The position numbers were made by a program, and so were the translations under genes. Below, piece by piece: positions 1 through 8,550 of a stretch of 64,000 nucleotides of DNA. The DNA comes from Bradyrhizobium zhengyangense. GTDB lineage: Bacteria > Pseudomonadota > Alphaproteobacteria > Rhizobiales > Xanthobacteraceae. The notes under the pieces are model-generated. The model was not told where the DNA came from, did not search any database, and was given only the letters and a program-made list of their open reading frames with translations. The stretch spans positions 124,001 through 188,000 of the forward strand of contig NZ_JAKLUA010000009.1 of assembly GCF_022012435.1 (NCBI RefSeq), read 5' to 3'. Position 1 is the stretch's first letter; each line of letters opens with the position of its first letter.

Positions 1-393
1 TACGGATACGAGGCGGTGATGGAAGCGAACCGCAAGTTCGTCCGGTGGATAGGTGTTGTTCTCAATCCAATACCTTGCGTCGTCGAGCACCTGATGCAGC
101 GAAATTTCGATCAGATGTGGCGCGACACCAAGATTGCGCTCCGTCGTTCGAAATTTTCCAGCCCAGCGCCAGACGCGTTCGAACATGCGCCGATGCAAAC
201 TCTTGAGAAAACTTTCCCGCGTCGGAACCTTGCGGCGGCCAAACGCCCAGCGGTTTGCCGTCGCGATGTTCTGCTGCTCCAGTTCGTTCAACTCGCTACG
301 TAAGGTAATGTGCGTTGGGATAAGATCTTCGCGCTCCTGAGGGGTCAGCGGTGTCGCGTGATCGTCGGCGGCATGCAGATCAGTCTCAGTCAT
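1..393 (-). CDS. Mobile mystery protein B, Fic/DOC family (3' part outside window)
   Basis: The reverse strand reads as an open frame of 131 codons from the ATG at 393 to the window edge. The translation starts MTETDLHAADDHATPLTPQE and contains FERVWRWAGKFRTTERNLG and FHHRLVSV, which match the N-terminal half of Fic-domain proteins of the mobile mystery protein B type. The catalytic HPFxxGNGR motif should follow directly after the last visible residue, so activity cannot be judged here. Fic enzymes usually transfer AMP or another nucleotide to a target protein. The start overlaps the stop of the upstream XRE gene (ATGA), so the two are translationally coupled, as in known A/B pairs. Confidence 0.85.
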   Translation of the reverse strand, partial: MTETDLHAADDHATPLTPQEREDLIPTHITLRSELNELEQQNIATANRWAFGRRKVPTRESFLKSLHRRMFERVWRWAGKFRTTERNLGVAPHLIEISLHQVLDDARYWIENNTYPPDELAVRFHHRLVSV

Positions 394-842
394 TCGTCGT
401 CCCAGAGGCGCGCGGGGCGTTTCAACAAATCCTCGATCGCTTGTTCCCGAAGCGCGCGGGCAGCCTGATTGTCCTCCACCGCTTGGTCCTCGAGCCGCAT
501 CGTTTGCTCGATAGCTCGTGATTGCCGCTCGGCGACCTCAGCAGCTCGCTTGGTTACAACTTCTGCGAGGGGGCGGTCGGGTACAAGCACATAGACCAGC
601 CTGCAGCCGAGGGCCTCGGCCGCGCGTTGAAGCGTATTGAGGGTTACGCTGCCGCCTTGCTCGGATTTTTCGAGTTCCACGATGCGTGGCTGCGAAACCC
701 CCAGCCTCTTGGCATATTGGGCGGTGGTCATGCCGAGGGCGTCGCGGATCGCGCGAATCCAGCCCTTGGGAGGGCGCTGGGAGTGCGAGAGCGCTCGGAG
801 CGCGGCAAAGCGGCTGTCGAGATGCCGGATAGCGTCTTTCAT
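390..842 (-). CDS. Mobile mystery protein A (XRE-type regulator)
   Basis: 150 aa. A helix-turn-helix of the XRE type lies at about residues 30-85 (TAQYAKRLGVSQPRIVELEK), followed by a charged helical C-terminal tail (AERQSRAIEQTMRLEDQ). Size, fold and coupling to a Fic gene fit the mobile mystery protein A family, which accompanies protein B on mobile elements. By analogy with other XRE partners it probably represses its own operon and may restrain the Fic protein; that is inference. Two direct repeats just upstream of its start are good operator candidates. Confidence 0.85.
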   Translation of the reverse strand: MKDAIRHLDSRFAALRALSHSQRPPKGWIRAIRDALGMTTAQYAKRLGVSQPRIVELEKSEQGGSVTLNTLQRAAEALGCRLVYVLVPDRPLAEVVTKRAAEVAERQSRAIEQTMRLEDQAVEDNQAARALREQAIEDLLKRPARLWDDE

Positions 843-845
843 CCG

Positions 846-896
846 ATAAGATATACCATATAACGAGCTGATAAATCTATAAGGAATACCATATTA
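846..896. promoter_or_regulatory. Two 18-bp direct repeats, likely operator of the A/B pair
   Basis: ATAAGATATACCATATAA (846-863) and ATAAGGAATACCATATTA (879-896) match at 15 of 18 positions. Their starts are 33 bp apart, about three helical turns, and the first begins 4 bp upstream of the mobile mystery A start codon. A perfect palindrome with arms ATAAGAT and ATCTTAT lies further upstream at 945-960. The layout suits autorepression by the XRE protein. Confidence 0.55.
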
Positions 897-944
897 ATAT
901 TTCCCGCGGTAATAAGCTTTTTCTTATAATACACAAGGTTGACA

Positions 945-960
945 ATAAGATAAATCTTAT
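945..960. repeat. Perfect inverted repeat, ATAAGAT-AA-ATCTTAT
   Basis: A 16-bp palindrome in the AT-rich gap between the mobile mystery operon and the next LysR gene. Its half-site ATAAG also occurs in the two direct repeats at 846-896, so it may be a third binding site. The rest of 897-1088 shows no gene. Confidence 0.4.
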
Positions 961-1088
961 CGAAGTGACGCAGGGCCTTCACTACGACCTTTCGTCAACC
1001 ATTTAACATCATTGCAGAAGTAAGCGACGAGCCACCCCAGGGCGGCGGTGGCGGACCGAATCCGGGTCCGCGTTCTGGTTAGTGGCCT

Positions 1089-2006
1089 CTAGGGCTGCAG
1101 CTGCAAGGGCCGGCGGACACCGCTGCCCTCGTCCCGAAAGGCAAGCTCGCGCAGGCGCGGTAAAACAGGATTGCGATTGTCACTTCTCCAGATGGCGTGC
1201 AATTCAGCAAAGATAGAGCGCCCAAAGCGGATAGGCCGAAACACGACATTGTCGAAGCAGGCATTGCGGGTCTCTCCGGGAACAATCGCAAGACCCAACC
1301 CCGTGCTGACCAGCGCGAGGATGGCTTGTGCCTGGCTCATCGACTGCACGACATTCGGCCGGATGCCGGCGGCTCCAAACGCCATGGTCAGCAGCGAGTT
1401 CATGTAGGGGCCAGCGCTCGAATACATGATGAAGGGTTGCCCATCGAGCTGCTCAAGCTCGGGCCGGCGCCGCCCCGCGAGCGGGTGATCGAGTGGCAGG
1501 GCGAGCGCCAGCTCCTCGCGGAACACGCATGCGCTTCTGACCGTCTCGGCCGTCTGCAATGGGCGCACCAAGCCGAAATCGATTTGCCCTGATTTGAGAG
1601 CTTCGAGCTGCTCGCGCGAGGTCAGCTCGACAAAGCTTGCTTCGATGTGCGGTAGTTCGCTGCGCAAGCACGAGGCAAGCCAAGGCAAATACCCGTAAGT
1701 TGTAGCACCCACGAAGCCGATCGTCAGGGCACCACCAGCCAATAAGGCTGCTTGTCGCGCAGCCTTCACCGCATTCTCCCGTTGCTGAAGCAGCCCTCGC
1801 GCTTCAGAGAGAAACGCCCTTCCAGCGACGGTCAGCTCAACCGACCGGCTCGTTCGCTCAAGCAGCGTCACATCGAGCTGTTGCTCGAGCATCTGGATGT
1901 GCCGGCTGAGTGGCGGCTGAGTCATGTTGAGGCGCTTGGCCGCTCGCCCGAAATGAAGCTCGTCGGCAACCGCAACAAAGGCACGAATTTGTGCAAATTC
2001 GATCAT
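1089..2006 (-). CDS. LysR-family transcriptional regulator
   Basis: 305 aa from the ATG at 2006, chosen because MIEFAQIRAFVAVADELHFG is the normal beginning of a LysR helix-turn-helix. A longer frame reaches 2180 but adds 58 residues unlike the family. The DNA-binding domain covers about residues 1-60 and the effector-binding domain about 90-290. It is divergent from a sugar-acid transporter and dehydratase operon starting at 2129, so it most likely controls that operon, in response to an aldarate or a breakdown product. The inducer is not readable from sequence. Confidence 0.9.
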   Translation of the reverse strand: MIEFAQIRAFVAVADELHFGRAAKRLNMTQPPLSRHIQMLEQQLDVTLLERTSRSVELTVAGRAFLSEARGLLQQRENAVKAARQAALLAGGALTIGFVGATTYGYLPWLASCLRSELPHIEASFVELTSREQLEALKSGQIDFGLVRPLQTAETVRSACVFREELALALPLDHPLAGRRRPELEQLDGQPFIMYSSAGPYMNSLLTMAFGAAGIRPNVVQSMSQAQAILALVSTGLGLAIVPGETRNACFDNVVFRPIRFGRSIFAELHAIWRSDNRNPVLPRLRELAFRDEGSGVRRPLQLQP

Positions 2007-2128
2007 TGATAACTTTAAGGTATTAGCTCGATCCAAAATTGAGTTTAGACGTGAATTGATCCTGCGTCTAGGTTGGGCTCCGTGATCGGCGAGAGATCGA
2101 TCCGGGAAAACCTCGACGGGAGGATCGT

Positions 2129-3481
2129 ATGTCAGGGAGCAGAGTGGCGCGCTTCCAATTTCGTTTCGTGATCTTGGCACTCATCACGATGTTGCTGGCA
2201 CTAAGCAGCGGCGATCGAGCGACGCTCTCGATCGCGGGCCCCAATATGTCCAAGGCTCTTGGCATCAGCCCGGTCGAACTCGGCTGGATGTTTTCCGCTT
2301 TCGCATGGGCCTACGTGCTGGCTCAGGTGCCCGCTGGCTGGATCACGGACAAGCTCGGCGCAAAGCTCAGCATCCTGGTCGGATTGATCCTCTGGTCGGT
2401 CGTCACGTTCCTGATGAGCGGCGTGGCCTGGCTCGCCTATCCGTTTCTGGCCATGCTCGCCTTGCGCTTCCTGCTTGGCGTGTTCGAATCTCCAGTCGGG
2501 CCGGCTGCTGGGCGCATCATCGCTGCCTGGTTTCCATCGAGCGAGCGCGGCATTGCCGGCGCGATCTTCAACAGCGCGCAATATGTCTCCCTCGTGATCT
2601 TCACGCCTTTGATGGGCTATCTAGATCATCGCTTCGGCTGGGAGCACATCTTCACTGTGATGGGCGTCCTAGGGCTCGCATTCTCCGCCCTCTGGTTCGT
2701 CACGTACTATCCGCCTGCTCAACATCCAAAAGTCGCGCCAGCTGAACTCGATCACATTCGCTCTGGTGGCGGCCTTGTCGACCTCGGCGCAGCTCCTGTG
2801 CGCTCCGCCGAGCGCGGTCCAAAATGGTCGGATCTGGCCGAAGTCTTCCGCAGCCGCATGCTCGTCGGCATCTTCCTCGCGCAGTACGGCATTACATCCA
2901 TCACCTGGTTCTTCGTCTCCTGGTTTCCGAGCTATCTCGTCAAGGCCCGCGGCTTTTCGGTACTCGACGCAAGTTTAGTGGCGACCATCCCGGCCATCGC
3001 CGGCTTCGTTGGCGGCGTCATGACCGGCTTCTTCTCAGATTGGCTTCTTCGCAGGACCGGATCGCTAAGCACCGCGAGGAAGACGCCGATTACGATTGGT
3101 CTGTTGATGACGATGCTGATCATCGGCTGCAATTACACAGACTCCACCACGTTGATCCTAGTCCTGATGAGCGCCGCCTTTTTCGGCAAGGGCTTTGGAT
3201 CGCTAGGTTGGACCGTAGTGGCCGATACCGCGCCAAAAGAAGTCATCGGGCTGACCGGCGGCGTCTTCAACGCGATCGGTAATACTGCCGGCATCACGAC
3301 CCCGGTTGCGATCGGCTACATCCTTGCAGCGACCGGATCCTTCAATGGCGCGCTGCTCTATGTCGGCCTCCATGGCCTACTCGCCATTATCAGCTACTGG
3401 GTCATCGTGGGCCCGATTCAACGTGCCGTCATTCAGGAAAGGCCCGAGCTTCCTCGCGCTGCGCCAATACCAGCCGAATAG
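2129..3481 (+). CDS. MFS transporter, anion:cation symporter type (aldarate/glucarate-like)
   Basis: 450 aa with about 12 hydrophobic segments and the ACS-family N-terminal pattern (RATLSIAGPNMSKALGIS; DKLGAK between segments 2 and 3). GGGAGG precedes the ATG. Relatives (GudP, GarP, ExuT) import glucarate, galactarate or hexuronates across the inner membrane by proton symport. The next genes encode an aldarate dehydratase and a lactonase, so the probable cargo is a sugar diacid or its lactone. The 5' neighbour on the other strand is a LysR regulator. Confidence 0.88.
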   Translation: MSGSRVARFQFRFVILALITMLLALSSGDRATLSIAGPNMSKALGISPVELGWMFSAFAWAYVLAQVPAGWITDKLGAKLSILVGLILWSVVTFLMSGVAWLAYPFLAMLALRFLLGVFESPVGPAAGRIIAAWFPSSERGIAGAIFNSAQYVSLVIFTPLMGYLDHRFGWEHIFTVMGVLGLAFSALWFVTYYPPAQHPKVAPAELDHIRSGGGLVDLGAAPVRSAERGPKWSDLAEVFRSRMLVGIFLAQYGITSITWFFVSWFPSYLVKARGFSVLDASLVATIPAIAGFVGGVMTGFFSDWLLRRTGSLSTARKTPITIGLLMTMLIIGCNYTDSTTLILVLMSAAFFGKGFGSLGWTVVADTAPKEVIGLTGGVFNAIGNTAGITTPVAIGYILAATGSFNGALLYVGLHGLLAIISYWVIVGPIQRAVIQERPELPRAAPIPAE

Positions 3482-3527
3482 ACGCCGGGCCGCAGAAGAG
3501 TATTCAACGACGAAAGAGGACGAACAG

Positions 3528-4724
3528 ATGAACTTTATGCAAAACACGACACGCATCATTGCCAATCCGCTAGCTGCGGGACTTGCGCCCGGCGAAGCCA
3601 CCACCGATCGAATCGCATGGGTCAAGCTATCGCTGGTTTTCCTTCCACTTGCCGCACCGATCAGCGACGCGAAGGTGCTTACCGGCCGCCAAAAGCCGCT
3701 CACGGAGATCGCGTTCCTGTTCGCGGAGATCGAAACCGAGCAGGGCCATAGTGGCATCGGCTATAGCTATTCGAAGCGCGCGGGAGGGCCCGGGCAGTTC
3801 GCTCATGCCAAGGAAATTGCCGGTGAACTTATAGGTGAGGATCCCAATGACATCGCGCGCATCTGGGACAAGCTGGTCTGGGCCGGCGCTTCCGTCGGGC
3901 GTAGTGGACTGTCAACCCAGGCAATTGCCGCCTTTGACATTGCGTTGTGGGATCTCAAGGCCAAGCGAGCGAAGCTGCCGCTGGCCAAATTGCTCGGCGC
4001 CCACCGAGATTCGGTTCGCTGCTACAACACATCCGGCGGCTATCTCTCCATGCCCATCGAGGAGGTCAAGGAGCGCGTCTCGATGGCGCTCGAAAAGGGC
4101 ATCGGCGCCATCAAGCTCAAAGTCGGCCAGCCCGACCCGATGGTTGATCTCGCCCGCATCGAGGCAGTGCGCAAACATATTGGCGACGTACCGCTGGCGA
4201 TCGATGCCAATCAGCAATGGGACCGCACGACTGCACTGAGGTTTGGTCGCATTGCCGAGCAGTTCAGCCTGACCTGGATCGAAGAGCCGCTGGATGCTTA
4301 CGATTACGAAGGGCATGCCGCGCTCGCCAAGGAGCTTGCAACCCCGATCGCCACGGGTGAGATGCTAACAAGCGTCGATGAACATTACGAGCTGATCCGG
4401 CACAATTCGGTCGACTTCATTCAGCCAGACGCCCCCCGCGTCGGGGGCATCACCCCCTTCCTGAAGATCCTCGCGCTTGCCGACCATAAGAAGCTGCAGC
4501 TCGCTCCCCATTACTGCATGGAGATCCACCTTCATCTGACGGCGGCTTACGGCCGCGAGCCCTGGGTCGAGCACTTCGAGTGGTCGGAAGCCATGTTCAA
4601 CGAGAAACTCCATGTCGTGAATGGACGCATGATCGTGCCAAACCGACCGGGCCTCGGCTTCAGCCTCTCGGATCAGGCTCGGGCATGGACTCGCGCCACT
4701 CACGAAGCCGGAAAGCGGCCCTAA
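3528..4724 (+). CDS. L-talarate/galactarate dehydratase-like enzyme (enolase superfamily)
   Basis: 398 aa from the ATG at 3528, which follows GAAAGAGGACG. Mandelate-racemase subgroup signatures are in order: KLK near residue 196 (base), DANQQWD near 226, EEPLD near 252 and GEML near 277 (metal ligands D, E, E), and APHYCMEIH near 327 (catalytic His). KLK plus late His is typical of talarate/galactarate dehydratases, which remove water from the diacid to give 5-keto-4-deoxyglucarate. It follows the transporter by 46 bp and is followed by a terminator. Other acid-sugar dehydratases of the subgroup cannot be excluded. Confidence 0.8.
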   Translation: MNFMQNTTRIIANPLAAGLAPGEATTDRIAWVKLSLVFLPLAAPISDAKVLTGRQKPLTEIAFLFAEIETEQGHSGIGYSYSKRAGGPGQFAHAKEIAGELIGEDPNDIARIWDKLVWAGASVGRSGLSTQAIAAFDIALWDLKAKRAKLPLAKLLGAHRDSVRCYNTSGGYLSMPIEEVKERVSMALEKGIGAIKLKVGQPDPMVDLARIEAVRKHIGDVPLAIDANQQWDRTTALRFGRIAEQFSLTWIEEPLDAYDYEGHAALAKELATPIATGEMLTSVDEHYELIRHNSVDFIQPDAPRVGGITPFLKILALADHKKLQLAPHYCMEIHLHLTAAYGREPWVEHFEWSEAMFNEKLHVVNGRMIVPNRPGLGFSLSDQARAWTRATHEAGKRP

Positions 4725-4731
4725 TAAACAG

Positions 4732-4764
4732 AAGGCTGGTCCGGCCCCGCCGGCCCAGCCTTTT
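4732..4764 (+). terminator. Intrinsic terminator after the dehydratase gene
   Basis: An 8-bp perfect stem, AAGGCTGG (4732-4739) with CCAGCCTT (4755-4762), has an inner CCGG/CCGG pairing in the loop and ends in TTTT. It separates the dehydratase from the lactonase gene, so the lactonase probably has partly independent expression. Confidence 0.6.
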
Positions 4765-4807
4765 GAGGCCGAGTAGACTTAGCAGCACGTTACGAGGAGT
4801 TGAACGC

Positions 4808-6058
4808 ATGAACCGCGCAGTGTCACTCAGCCGCCGTACGTTTGTAGGCCTCCTTGCCGCAGCGGGGCTATCGCCACGAGCAGTTGCTGCGCAGAACACA
4901 GCTCGCGCGGTCCTCTACGTCGCAGTTGGGTCCGAGCTGATGTGTTACGAGGCCGACGACACGAAGCTCGCCTTGCAGAAAATTGACACTATTCGCGTGC
5001 CAGAGGCGGTTCAGTACGCCTGGAAGCATCCATCAAAGCCGCTGCTCTACGTGGCTTTTAGCAACCGGTATACCTCCAAGGCTGACGACCGGCACGGGGT
5101 CGCGGTCTATGCGATCGATCAAGACACGGGGCGGCTGCAGCAATTTGGAGAGCCTGTCTTTCTCAAGAACCGCCCAGTTAACCTCACGCTCGATCCGGCA
5201 GGGCGCTATCTGCTTGTTGCTTACAACATGCCGTCAGATCTGACCGTCCATGCGCTCGGGGAGAACGGCTCCATCGGAGTTGAAATCAAGCAGTCCGGCT
5301 CAATCGATGCCGGCATCTATGCTCACCAAGTCCGTGTCTCACCGTCTGGCAAGCTCGTCGTGCTTCCGACGCGCGGCAACGATCCGGGCGCCGGCAAGCC
5401 CGAAGATCCCGGAGCCCTGAAAGTCTTCCGATTTGAAGCGGGGCAGCTTTCGCATGAGACTTCGATCACTAAAGGAAACGGACTTGGCTTCGGCCCGCGG
5501 CACGTCGACTTTCATCCGGAAAAACCGTGGATGTTCGTATCGATGGAACGCAACAACCAGCTGCTGGTCTATGGGACGAGTGACGAAGGCATCGATCCTA
5601 AGCCGCTGTTCGAAAGATATACTGCTGAAAACCACGAAGCTAGGCTACCGGTCCAGTTCGTCGGCCCCATCCACGTGCACCCCAACGGCCGGTTCGTCTA
5701 TCTTGCCAACCGCTCGGACGGAACGATCGATTTCGCGGGCCGAAAGGTCCATGGGGAGGGAGAAAATACTGTCGCCGTGTTTTCGATCAATCCCGCAAGC
5801 GGAGAGCCGACGCTCATCCAGACCATTGATACCCTGACCTTCCATTGCAGGACATTCTCAATCCATCCGGCCGGACGAATGCTGGTCACAGCTGCGGTTG
5901 CGCCGCTTGACGTTCGCGACGGTGGCGCCGTTCGGACGGTTCCAGCAGGGTTGACAGTATTCGACGTCGCCGACGATGGCAAACTGAACTTCGCTCGCAA
6001 ATACGAGGTCGATATCGGCAAAGATTGGATGTTCTGGTGTGGAATGGTTGCTCTCTGA
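4808..6058 (+). CDS. Secreted lactonase, seven-bladed beta-propeller (YbhE/Pgl family)
   Basis: 416 aa from the ATG at 4808. The N-terminus carries a twin-arginine signal (SRRTFVGLLAAAGLSPRAVA), so it is probably exported folded to the periplasm. The rest shows repeated propeller strands (VRVSPSGKLVVLPTRGND, RHVDFHPEKPWMFVSMERNN, IHVHPNGRFVYLANRSDG), as in 6-phosphogluconolactonase-type lactonases. Next to an aldarate dehydratase and transporter, a role in opening aldarolactones such as galactarolactone before uptake is likely, but substrate is inferred from context only. It converges on the ttuD gene. Confidence 0.78.
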   Translation: MNRAVSLSRRTFVGLLAAAGLSPRAVAAQNTARAVLYVAVGSELMCYEADDTKLALQKIDTIRVPEAVQYAWKHPSKPLLYVAFSNRYTSKADDRHGVAVYAIDQDTGRLQQFGEPVFLKNRPVNLTLDPAGRYLLVAYNMPSDLTVHALGENGSIGVEIKQSGSIDAGIYAHQVRVSPSGKLVVLPTRGNDPGAGKPEDPGALKVFRFEAGQLSHETSITKGNGLGFGPRHVDFHPEKPWMFVSMERNNQLLVYGTSDEGIDPKPLFERYTAENHEARLPVQFVGPIHVHPNGRFVYLANRSDGTIDFAGRKVHGEGENTVAVFSINPASGEPTLIQTIDTLTFHCRTFSIHPAGRMLVTAAVAPLDVRDGGAVRTVPAGLTVFDVADDGKLNFARKYEVDIGKDWMFWCGMVAL

Positions 6059-6141
6059 GCATGCAGCTCTGCACGACGCGCTCGCGGGAGCTCTCGCACG
6101 AGCGGGCGCCTTATGTAGGCGAACGAACGAGCTTTGCCAGC

Positions 6142-7437
6142 TTACGACGTCTGTTGCCTAGTCGGCGCAATCAGAACGGCCCGAATGTCATTGACATTTG
6201 TGAGAGTGGGACCTGTTCGAACGAGATCACCAAGACGCTCGAAAAAGGTGTAACTATCGTGAGCCGTCAGAAGCGCGCGGGCATCGAGCTGGCTCGCAGC
6301 GGCGCGATGCAAGGTATCTGGCGTCACCAAAGCGCCGGCGGCATCCTCCGTTCCATCAATCCCGTCACTATCCCCGGCAATGGCCCAAATGCCCGCCGCT
6401 CCATCAAGGGCCACCGCAAGTCCGAGCAAGAACTCGGTATTGCGACCACCACGACCTGCTCGGCCATGACCGATGCTAACTGTCGTCTCTCCTCCTGAAA
6501 GCAGAACGGCCGGCGCCTTTACAGGATGCCCGTGCTGAGCGACCGACCGGGCAATTCCGGCCATCATGGTACCGAGCTCTCGGGCCTCCCCCTCGATTGC
6601 GTCCCCAAGTACAACAGCGCTCAATCCCTCGCGCTTGGCGAGCTGCGCTGCAGCATCAAGGGCCGTGAGTGGCGCGGCGATAATACGGACATCTTCGGCA
6701 ATGTCCCCAGGCTTCGCCGTATCTTGTCCGCCGTCTAGAACGGCTTGCGCAGAGTCGGGCAGCTTGATCCCGAAACGGCGAACGATCTCGCGCGCATTGG
6801 CCTTCGTGCTGGCATCCGGCAGCGTCGGGCCGGAGGCGATCGCAGCCGGATCGTCCCCCGGAATGTCTGAGATCACGAGGGTGAGGAGGCGCGCAGGGCG
6901 CGCTGCAAGCGCCAGCCGACCGCCTTTGATCGCCGACAGGTGCTTGCGCACCACATTCATCTCCGCAATCGTCGCCCCGCTCGCGAGTAATGCCCGGTTT
7001 ACCGCTTGCTTGTCCGCGAGGGTCATCGGAGGGGCGGGAAGGGCCATCAGTGCGGACCCGCCACCGGACATCAACGCTAGGACCAGGTCATCCTTCGTCA
7101 GCCCTCTGACCGCATCCAGCATCCGCAGCGCCGCGGCCTCGCTCGAGTGGTCCGGGACGGGGTGCGACGCCTCAAGGACTTCGATCCCGCCCGCCGGCAC
7201 CGCGTGCCCGTGCCGCGTCACAACGACCCCCGACAATTCGACGTCGGGCCAGGCCGCATCGACCACCGCAGCCATTGCCGCGGACGCCTTGCCGGCTCCG
7301 ACAACAATACAGCGTCCGCTGGGCTTTGGCGGCAGATGCGTCGTGACGGCTATGCGCGGATCAGCGCTCGCGATTGCGGCATCAAAGAGTTGCCGCAGCA
7401 AGCTGCGAGCCCGTGCGTCGGTCCACACAGCGGACAT
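6142..7437 (-). CDS. ttuD: Glycerate 2-kinase / TtuD-type protein (MOFRL family)
   Basis: 431 aa. It has the glycerate-kinase type N-domain (IVVGAGKASAAMAAVVDAAW, LMSGGGSALMALP, NVVRKHLSAIKGGRLA) and a C-terminal MOFRL domain (LSGGETTVSI, GGRNTEFLLGLA, AGDSDGIDGTEDAAG). Members were first called hydroxypyruvate reductase (TtuD) in tartrate clusters, and characterised ones phosphorylate glycerate to 2-phosphoglycerate. It lies 9 bp downstream of the tartrate dehydrogenase gene as the last gene of a ttuB-C-D operon, so it would pass tartrate-derived glycerate into lower glycolysis. Confidence 0.85.
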   Translation of the reverse strand: MSAVWTDARARSLLRQLFDAAIASADPRIAVTTHLPPKPSGRCIVVGAGKASAAMAAVVDAAWPDVELSGVVVTRHGHAVPAGGIEVLEASHPVPDHSSEAAALRMLDAVRGLTKDDLVLALMSGGGSALMALPAPPMTLADKQAVNRALLASGATIAEMNVVRKHLSAIKGGRLALAARPARLLTLVISDIPGDDPAAIASGPTLPDASTKANAREIVRRFGIKLPDSAQAVLDGGQDTAKPGDIAEDVRIIAAPLTALDAAAQLAKREGLSAVVLGDAIEGEARELGTMMAGIARSVAQHGHPVKAPAVLLSGGETTVSIGHGRAGRGGRNTEFLLGLAVALDGAAGIWAIAGDSDGIDGTEDAAGALVTPDTLHRAAASQLDARALLTAHDSYTFFERLGDLVRTGPTLTNVNDIRAVLIAPTRQQTS

Positions 7438-7446
7438 TGGGGGGCT

Positions 7447-8523
7447 TCACGCGTTTTCCGCTTGGATCGCGCTCACGACAGCGTCTGTCACCTTGCGGGT
7501 GTTCGCCGATCCTCCAAGGTCTGGCGTATGCAGTTCGGGGTTGGCGGTGACGCGCTCGATTGCCTTCATGAGCCGCTGCGCGGCTGCATTCTCCCCCAGA
7601 TGCTCAAGCATCATAACCGCCGACCAGAATGTCCCGACGGGATTGGCAATGCCCTTGCCTGTGATGTCGAAGGCGGAGCCATGGATGGGCTCGAACATCG
7701 ATGGGAATTTGCGCTCGGGATTGAGATTGGCGGTCGGGGCGATGCCAAGCGAACCGGCAAGGGCAGCGGCAAGGTCGGACAGCACATCAGCATGGAGATT
7801 GGTAGCCACGATCGTATCGAGGCTCTGCGGGCGCATGACCATGCGCATCGTCATGGCATCGACCAGCATCTTGTCCCACGTCACGTCAGAAAACTCGCGC
7901 GCGACCTCCGCTGCAATTTCATCCCACATGACCATTGCATGCCGCTGTGCATTGGATTTCGTCACGACGGTCAACAACTTGCGGGGACGAGACCGTGCAA
8001 GGCCGAAGGCAAAGCGCATGATCCGCTCCACACCGGCGCGCGTGAACATAGCGACATCGGTTGCTGCCTCCAAAGGAGATCCCTGATGGACCCGTCCGCC
8101 GACGCCCGCATACTCGCCTTCCGAATTTTCCCGAACGATGACCCAGTCGAGCTCCTTGTCCTTGACGGCACGCAAGGGCGAGGTGATGCCGGGAAGGATG
8201 CGGGTCGGACGCACATTCGCATATTGATCGAACGGCTGACAGATCGCGAGCCGCAGGCCCCAAAGCGTGATGTGGTCCGGAATTTCTGGGTGCCCTGCGG
8301 AGCCAAACAGGATTGCATCGTGATTACGGATCAGATCGCGCCCGTTTTCGGGCATCATGCGGCCATGCCGCTTATAATATTCCCCACCCCAATCAAAGTG
8401 GTCGAAGTGAAAGGTGAATGCCCCATCGCGCTTCGCCAGCGCCTTAAGAACTTCGACGCCGGCATCCACAACTTCGGAGCCGATACCGTCGCCTGGGATT
8501 GCCGCAACGTTGTAGGTCTTCAT
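7447..8523 (-). CDS. ttuC: Tartrate dehydrogenase / D-malate dehydrogenase (decarboxylating)
   Basis: 358 aa of the isocitrate/isopropylmalate dehydrogenase family. Visible signatures are the N-terminal IPGDGIGSEVV, the substrate arginine segment NVRPTRILPG, VIVRENSEGEYAG, and the metal-binding NLHADVLSDLAAALAGSLG with HGSAFDITGKG near the C-terminus. These fit TtuC/DmlA enzymes, which oxidise tartrate or D-malate with NAD+ and Mn2+ or Mg2+. It sits between the transporter (27 bp upstream) and the glycerate kinase, so it is cytoplasmic step one of tartrate use. D-malate as the true substrate remains possible. Confidence 0.85.
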   Translation of the reverse strand: MKTYNVAAIPGDGIGSEVVDAGVEVLKALAKRDGAFTFHFDHFDWGGEYYKRHGRMMPENGRDLIRNHDAILFGSAGHPEIPDHITLWGLRLAICQPFDQYANVRPTRILPGITSPLRAVKDKELDWVIVRENSEGEYAGVGGRVHQGSPLEAATDVAMFTRAGVERIMRFAFGLARSRPRKLLTVVTKSNAQRHAMVMWDEIAAEVAREFSDVTWDKMLVDAMTMRMVMRPQSLDTIVATNLHADVLSDLAAALAGSLGIAPTANLNPERKFPSMFEPIHGSAFDITGKGIANPVGTFWSAVMMLEHLGENAAAQRLMKAIERVTANPELHTPDLGGSANTRKVTDAVVSAIQAENA

Positions 8524-8550
8524 GAGAGATATCCTTCCTCTTCCGTATGA

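Noticed and set aside
6566..8550. Long plus-strand frames (to 506 codons) opposite ttuD and ttuC
   Set aside because: They are antisense to well-recognised enzymes and their translations are Arg/Ser-rich without domains.
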